Source: Candidatus Aenigmatarchaeota archaeon
GTDB taxonomy: Archaea > Aenigmatarchaeota > Aenigmatarchaeia > GW2011-AR5
Assembly (NCBI GenBank): GCA_016198625.1
Contig: JACQIH010000086.1
Coordinates: 1-8,550 of the forward strand
Direction of reading: 5' to 3'
Length of the DNA stretch: 8,550 nucleotides
Shown here: piece after piece, positions 5,277-8,550 of the stretch
How the letters are laid out: every line of letters begins with the position of its first letter
Numbering within the stretch: position 1 is the first letter of the stretch
Position numbers and translations under genes: made by a program
The notes under the pieces: model-generated
The model's database searches: none
What the model saw: only the letters and a program-made list of their open reading frames with translations
What the model was told of the DNA's origin: nothing

Positions 5277-8200
5277 TCAAAAGCAATTGCCGCTTGAAGG
5301 GCATGCCACGAAGACGTTGCCTACGAACAGATCTTCAGTGTTGCCGCTCGAAGTAATCTTTGCTTTTATCTGGTTCGGCGTTCCAGATTTCCATCCGGCA
5401 AATCTGGTAACATTAAAGGTTGCGCAGCCGCTCGGGCCCGTGAGCACCGAGGTCACGTTGGCTCCTGATATCGGGTCAAACAGGTTAAGCGTTTCCACGG
5501 TCGGTGGGCCGCTGAAGCTGAAGCTCTGCGTGGTCAGGTTCGTTACGTTCGCGCTTATCAGCGGCGTCTGCGGCTTCGTGAATGTCTCGGCGCATACCCT
5601 TACCGTGACGTTGGCGTGCACGCGCGTCGAGCTGCCGCTGTTGGCTAGGAACTTGTCGAATGTTGTCATCGGGTTCCCGAAGACAACAGTAACAGAAGGC
5701 GCTGTCCCGTTGATCGTTGTTTCGTTCGCGCCGTCTGCTGCCAGACTGCTCCCGAATGAGCCGGCCAGGCTGTCGGTCCAGTTGGCACGAAGAGGCGTGG
5801 ATGAATCTCCCGTGCAGTTCGTGCATACATTCGCATCATCGTCAATGACGAGCTCGGTGAAAAGCCCGCCTGGTATGTCTGAAAGGGATCCTGCTGTTCC
5901 CACGGGCTGGATCTGGGTAGTATTCCTTAAAACTATGTGGTGGGAGCTTGTGCTGAAGTCGTTCAGCAGCACGCCCTGCGATGATTCGTCCCATGTTCCG
6001 TAATAAATCCGGTAATCCGTCGTGTTGTGCGTGGAATTCCTTGTAAGGTTTGTCCTTGTCAGCGAAACCGTGCGCGGATCCGTCTGGCCTATTCCGCCGC
6101 TCGTGACAAACGTCTTTATCTCTATCGGTATGCCCTGCGAAAAGTCAGCGGTGTCAGTCTCGCCCGCGTCGCTGAGGTTCCATATTACGCTGAACGAGCC
6201 GCTCTTATTAACGGTTAGGCTTAGGAACGCGATGCCGTTCGCGTCAGTGCTGGCGCCGGTCCTCGTGAAGTTGCTTGCAGGCAGGAAGTCGTCGAAGCCG
6301 AAGCCTCCACGCCCGCCGCCGAAGTCCTGCTGCACGACAAGCTGCGATACATCGACGAACACGCTGCCCTTTGCCCGGCCGCTCTGCTTGACTATTAGAG
6401 GTATCGTCGCTAAAGTGCTGACCGCGTGCTGGCCGCCGAAGCCCGCGCCGAAGCCCGTGCCGTTGAGCGTGCTATTCACGATTTCCGCGAATCCGCAGCT
6501 CGTGATCCTGACAAGGTAAAGGCCTGCGAAGCCCGCTGACGCGAGGGAGCGGTTCGCTGTTGTAGCAACCGCGATGCTGCCGCTGTTGTTGATAACAAGA
6601 ACGTCATATGTGCCTGCCGTGCCGTTATCCAGTATAAAGACTGTGGTATTGTATCTGTAATTGACCGGTTGCGAGAACTGGCCGAAGCGCGTTGTGTTGA
6701 AATCCTTTATGACACACGCTCCGCCGGATTTCGATGATGTATTCTTGAATGTTGAATTTATCACGGAGAGATCGGTGCTGAACGCAGTTCGGAATCCTGC
6801 AACGTGACCGTCATTAGCGACAGCAGCGAGCGCGCTGTTGTTCGTCGTGAATATGCCCTCAATGTCAGGAACCGAAACCGCCAGCTTCGACGCCGTGACG
6901 AACGTCATTACATCGACGGTCTCGGCGTTGCTGTTGTTCACCTTTATGATGATCATGTTGAAGCCTTTCCTTATGTTCTCCGGCATCGAGAGGTTGACAT
7001 CCCATCTCTCAAACCCATTGAAGTCGGTATTATTGCGCGGGTCGTTCCATCCGTCGCTGACAAGGCTTGCGTTAATCACAGTAACGTCCTGCACCGAGCC
7101 TTCCCATGGCAGGCCTATCTGAGCGGTAAAGCCGGTTACCGTGCTGTTCTGCAGTTGCTCGTTGTGTCGGCTGACGTTAGTCTTTGCCATTATCCTGTAA
7201 GTTACATTGGTGTTCGCGCTCACGGTGGTCGCGGGCGCGGCCGAGAAGTCAAGGAATGCGTCAAAGGCTACGACCATGAATCCGCCGAAAGAGGTGTCGC
7301 ACGTGGCAGGGGTTGTCGAGTTGTCGCATACTTGTATCCTTAGGTTGTTGAATCCGTTGAACCACTTGCCGCCCAGCGCAGGGAATGACGAAGGCGATAT
7401 GTTGAAGTTCGCATTGCCGCTTACGAGCGGATATGTTGTTGCCGGCCCCGGCAGCGCCTTGTGCCCCTTGCCCGGGTCAAAGCTTTCCAGCTTCGCTATG
7501 CTGACGGTTCCTGTGCTCACGCTGCTGCCTGTGTTGAGGTTCCTAATTCCGCTGACCGTGATGTTCAGCGTAGCGCCCGGCGCCACAAAGAAGCCCCCGC
7601 CGCCTGTCGAGCCTATCGCGGCTATCTGCGGGAAGAAGGACAGCTGGCGGCATTCAAAGCCCGATGGCAGCGTGTCGCTCTTGCCGTCCGATGTGGTTAT
7701 GTTCAGTAGCATGAAATAGAATCCCGAGAACTGCCCGGAAAAGCTTATCGTTAAATTTCCTAAACCGCTGCTGTCCGTGCTCGAGGACGAAGCTATTGAC
7801 AGCTGGCTCTTCACGCTCTTGCCTGTCAGTTCTTCCCTAGCTTCCTGTATGGAGTTGAACGTGACGCTCTTCGCCGCCTGCCTTGTCCTGACGTCGAATA
7901 TCTTTGCCGTGAAATTCTGGCTGCCGCTGCACTTGAACGTCCCGCCGCCGCTGCCGAAACCTTCGCCTTCGTGGGTTTCTGCGCCTGGCCCGAACCCGCC
8001 GCCGAAGCTCGCAGGGAACGCGAAGCCCTCGACGTATCGCGCGAAGTAGAAGGATGTTCCTCTTATCACCGAGCCGTTCACTGTTGCCTCAAATTCTATC
8101 TGGAACGGCCCGGTCTTGTTTTCCGGGATCTTTAATTTCACTTTTGGATTCGTTGTCGCCGTTCCCGATGTGTTCTCGAGCGTCACTACATTGCTTATCT

Positions 8201-8550
8201 CGCTCTGCCCGCCGCCGATGAAGTCCATGGGCGTGATCTTTGTGGGCCTGAAACTCGTTATCAGATTACCGGGAATGGCGGCGCCGCTTGCAGCAGAAAG
8301 ATTGCGCACGCTTAATTCAAAGGTAGCATTATCGCCGGGCATGAGGAAGCTCAGGAATTCCTGGCCGCTGCCTATCGCAAGCACAGGGCTCGGCTTCAGT
8401 ATGTACGACTGCACCGAGAAGTAGCCTGCTGCCGAGACGGAAAGGTTGCTTGTCTGGTTGCTGCCTATTGATGCATTGACAGTAATCGAATAAATTCCGT
8501 CGGCATCCGGGGCGGTGAACCTTATCTTGCAGACAGTCTGCCCAACGAAA
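5277..8550 (-). CDS. Giant secreted surface glycoprotein (N-terminus outside window)
   Basis: The frame is open from the right edge to TGA at 5277, giving about 1,090 residues of a longer protein. GTG at 8414 is internal: the 45 codons before it are open and continue the same style (TAPDADGIYSITVNAS). The sequence is beta-rich and dominated by Ser, Thr, Asn, Gly and Phe, with few Lys. I count about 45 N-x-S/T sequons, so it is probably heavily N-glycosylated outside the cell. Numbered from Val8414, about 685-755 looks like a Big/Ig-like domain (STDANGIAFLSLTVN) and three Gly-Phe-rich loops are present. At least twelve cysteines, some in close pairs (VCDNSTTPATC, NVCTNC), suggest disulfides. 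There is no transmembrane helix, and it ends CPSSGNCF, so it is not anchored by its C-terminus. It may be an S-layer, adhesin or sheath protein. It precedes the anchored PGF-pre-PGF gene by 17 nt. Confidence 0.9.
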   Translation of the reverse strand, partial: FVGQTVCKIRFTAPDADGIYSITVNASIGSNQTSNLSVSAAGYFSVQSYILKPSPVLAIGSGQEFLSFLMPGDNATFELSVRNLSAASGAAIPGNLITSFRPTKITPMDFIGGGQSEISNVVTLENTSGTATTNPKVKLKIPENKTGPFQIEFEATVNGSVIRGTSFYFARYVEGFAFPASFGGGFGPGAETHEGEGFGSGGGTFKCSGSQNFTAKIFDVRTRQAAKSVTFNSIQEAREELTGKSVKSQLSIASSSSTDSSGLGNLTISFSGQFSGFYFMLLNITTSDGKSDTLPSGFECRQLSFFPQIAAIGSTGGGGFFVAPGATLNITVSGIRNLNTGSSVSTGTVSIAKLESFDPGKGHKALPGPATTYPLVSGNANFNISPSSFPALGGKWFNGFNNLRIQVCDNSTTPATCDTSFGGFMVVAFDAFLDFSAAPATTVSANTNVTYRIMAKTNVSRHNEQLQNSTVTGFTAQIGLPWEGSVQDVTVINASLVSDGWNDPRNNTDFNGFERWDVNLSMPENIRKGFNMIIIKVNNSNAETVDVMTFVTASKLAVSVPDIEGIFTTNNSALAAVANDGHVAGFRTAFSTDLSVINSTFKNTSSKSGGACVIKDFNTTRFGQFSQPVNYRYNTTVFILDNGTAGTYDVLVINNSGSIAVATTANRSLASAGFAGLYLVRITSCGFAEIVNSTLNGTGFGAGFGGQHAVSTLATIPLIVKQSGRAKGSVFVDVSQLVVQQDFGGGRGGFGFDDFLPASNFTRTGASTDANGIAFLSLTVNKSGSFSVIWNLSDAGETDTADFSQGIPIEIKTFVTSGGIGQTDPRTVSLTRTNLTRNSTHNTTDYRIYYGTWDESSQGVLLNDFSTSSHHIVLRNTTQIQPVGTAGSLSDIPGGLFTELVIDDDANVCTNCTGDSSTPLRANWTDSLAGSFGSSLAADGANETTINGTAPSVTVVFGNPMTTFDKFLANSGSSTRVHANVTVRVCAETFTKPQTPLISANVTNLTTQSFSFSGPPTVETLNLFDPISGANVTSVLTGPSGCATFNVTRFAGWKSGTPNQIKAKITSSGNTEDLFVGNVFVACPSSGNCF
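6285..6329 (-). repeat. Gly-Phe-rich loop coding segment (DFGGGRGGFGFDDF)
   Basis: This segment encodes residues about 696-710 of the giant protein, numbered from 8414, where Gly and Phe alternate densely. It is inserted early in the Big/Ig-like region, before the STDANGIAFLSLTV strands, as an extended loop. Confidence 0.6.
6432..6458 (-). repeat. Gly-Phe-rich loop coding segment (GFGAGFGGQ)
   Basis: On the plus strand the unit CCGAAGCCCG is nearly repeated in tandem, encoding two GFG-type units. It is the shortest of three such segments in the giant protein and lies about 100 bp from the next one. Confidence 0.55.
7935..8018 (-). repeat. Gly-Phe-rich loop coding segment (FGGGFGPGAE, GEGFGSGGG)
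   Basis: This segment encodes residues about 133-160 of the giant protein, with Gly and Phe as the main residues plus a short acidic/His patch (ETHEGE). It separates two beta-rich regions and is followed directly by the cysteine of FKCSG. Confidence 0.6.

Noticed and set aside
5260..5304. Earlier in-frame start for the PGF-pre-PGF protein at 5304
   Set aside because: It would overlap the end of the upstream gene and add 15 residues before a normal signal peptide, and the AAGGAG site favours ATG 5259.
5259..5304. Giant protein and PGF-pre-PGF protein as one gene split by a frameshift
   Set aside because: The second gene has its own ribosome-binding site and complete signal peptide, so two separate proteins are the better reading.
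5260..6003. Long open frame of 247 codons on the plus strand
   Set aside because: It is antisense to the giant surface protein, and its product is a run of Val, Leu and Ser without domain structure. Codon bias of the minus-strand gene explains the lack of stops.
6804..7343. Open frame of 179 codons on the plus strand, with others at 6022-6519 and 7207-7719
   Set aside because: All are antisense to the giant protein, lack plausible starts, and show no motif.
1..8550. CRISPR array, tRNA, rRNA, insertion sequence or integration site
   Set aside because: No regularly spaced repeats, cloverleaf-like sequence, transposase or flanking terminal repeats were seen anywhere in the window.

Overview
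The window reads as a compact archaeal genome of moderate GC content. The best evidence for Archaea is a PGF-pre-PGF domain (an archaeal surface-protein domain) in the gene at 3793-5259, a neighbouring surface protein with about 45 N-glycosylation sequons, TATA-like boxes at the expected distance from gene starts, ribosome-binding sites matching the archaeal GGAGGTGAT consensus, and an archaeal-looking winged-helix regulator. I cannot name the lineage. The very tight gene packing would fit an uncultured small-genome group such as the DPANN archaea, but that is inference.

Layout, left to right. Positions 1-444 (+) hold the 3' end of an unrecognised gene that runs tail-to-tail into, and overlaps by 14 bp, a full methionyl-tRNA synthetase gene (431-2302, -). 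The synthetase has the one-zinc, bacterial-looking architecture with a fused C-terminal tRNA-binding domain. Positions 2303-2457 form a divergent control region with two TATA-like elements, a 9-bp direct repeat, an 11-bp palindrome and a perfect 6-bp-stem inverted repeat. To its right a small winged-helix regulator (2458-2790, +) is followed after 28 nt by an RBBP9/YdeN-type serine hydrolase (2819-3385, +). The hydrolase ends 2 nt from the end of an opposing gene.

Positions 3388-8550 are all minus strand and form a cell-surface module, transcribed right to left. First comes a very large secreted, Asn/Ser/Thr/Gly-rich, heavily sequon-studded protein (5277-8550, N-terminus outside the window). 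After 17 nt and a good ribosome-binding site comes a 488-residue envelope protein with signal peptide, beta-rich domains, serine linker, PGF-pre-PGF domain and one C-terminal membrane helix. After 36 nt comes a 122-residue secreted orphan protein that may also have its own promoter. The large protein has no C-terminal anchor while its neighbour has one, so the pair may form an exported glycoprotein held by a membrane-anchored partner. This is the most interesting system in the window. No tRNA, rRNA, CRISPR array or transposon was seen.
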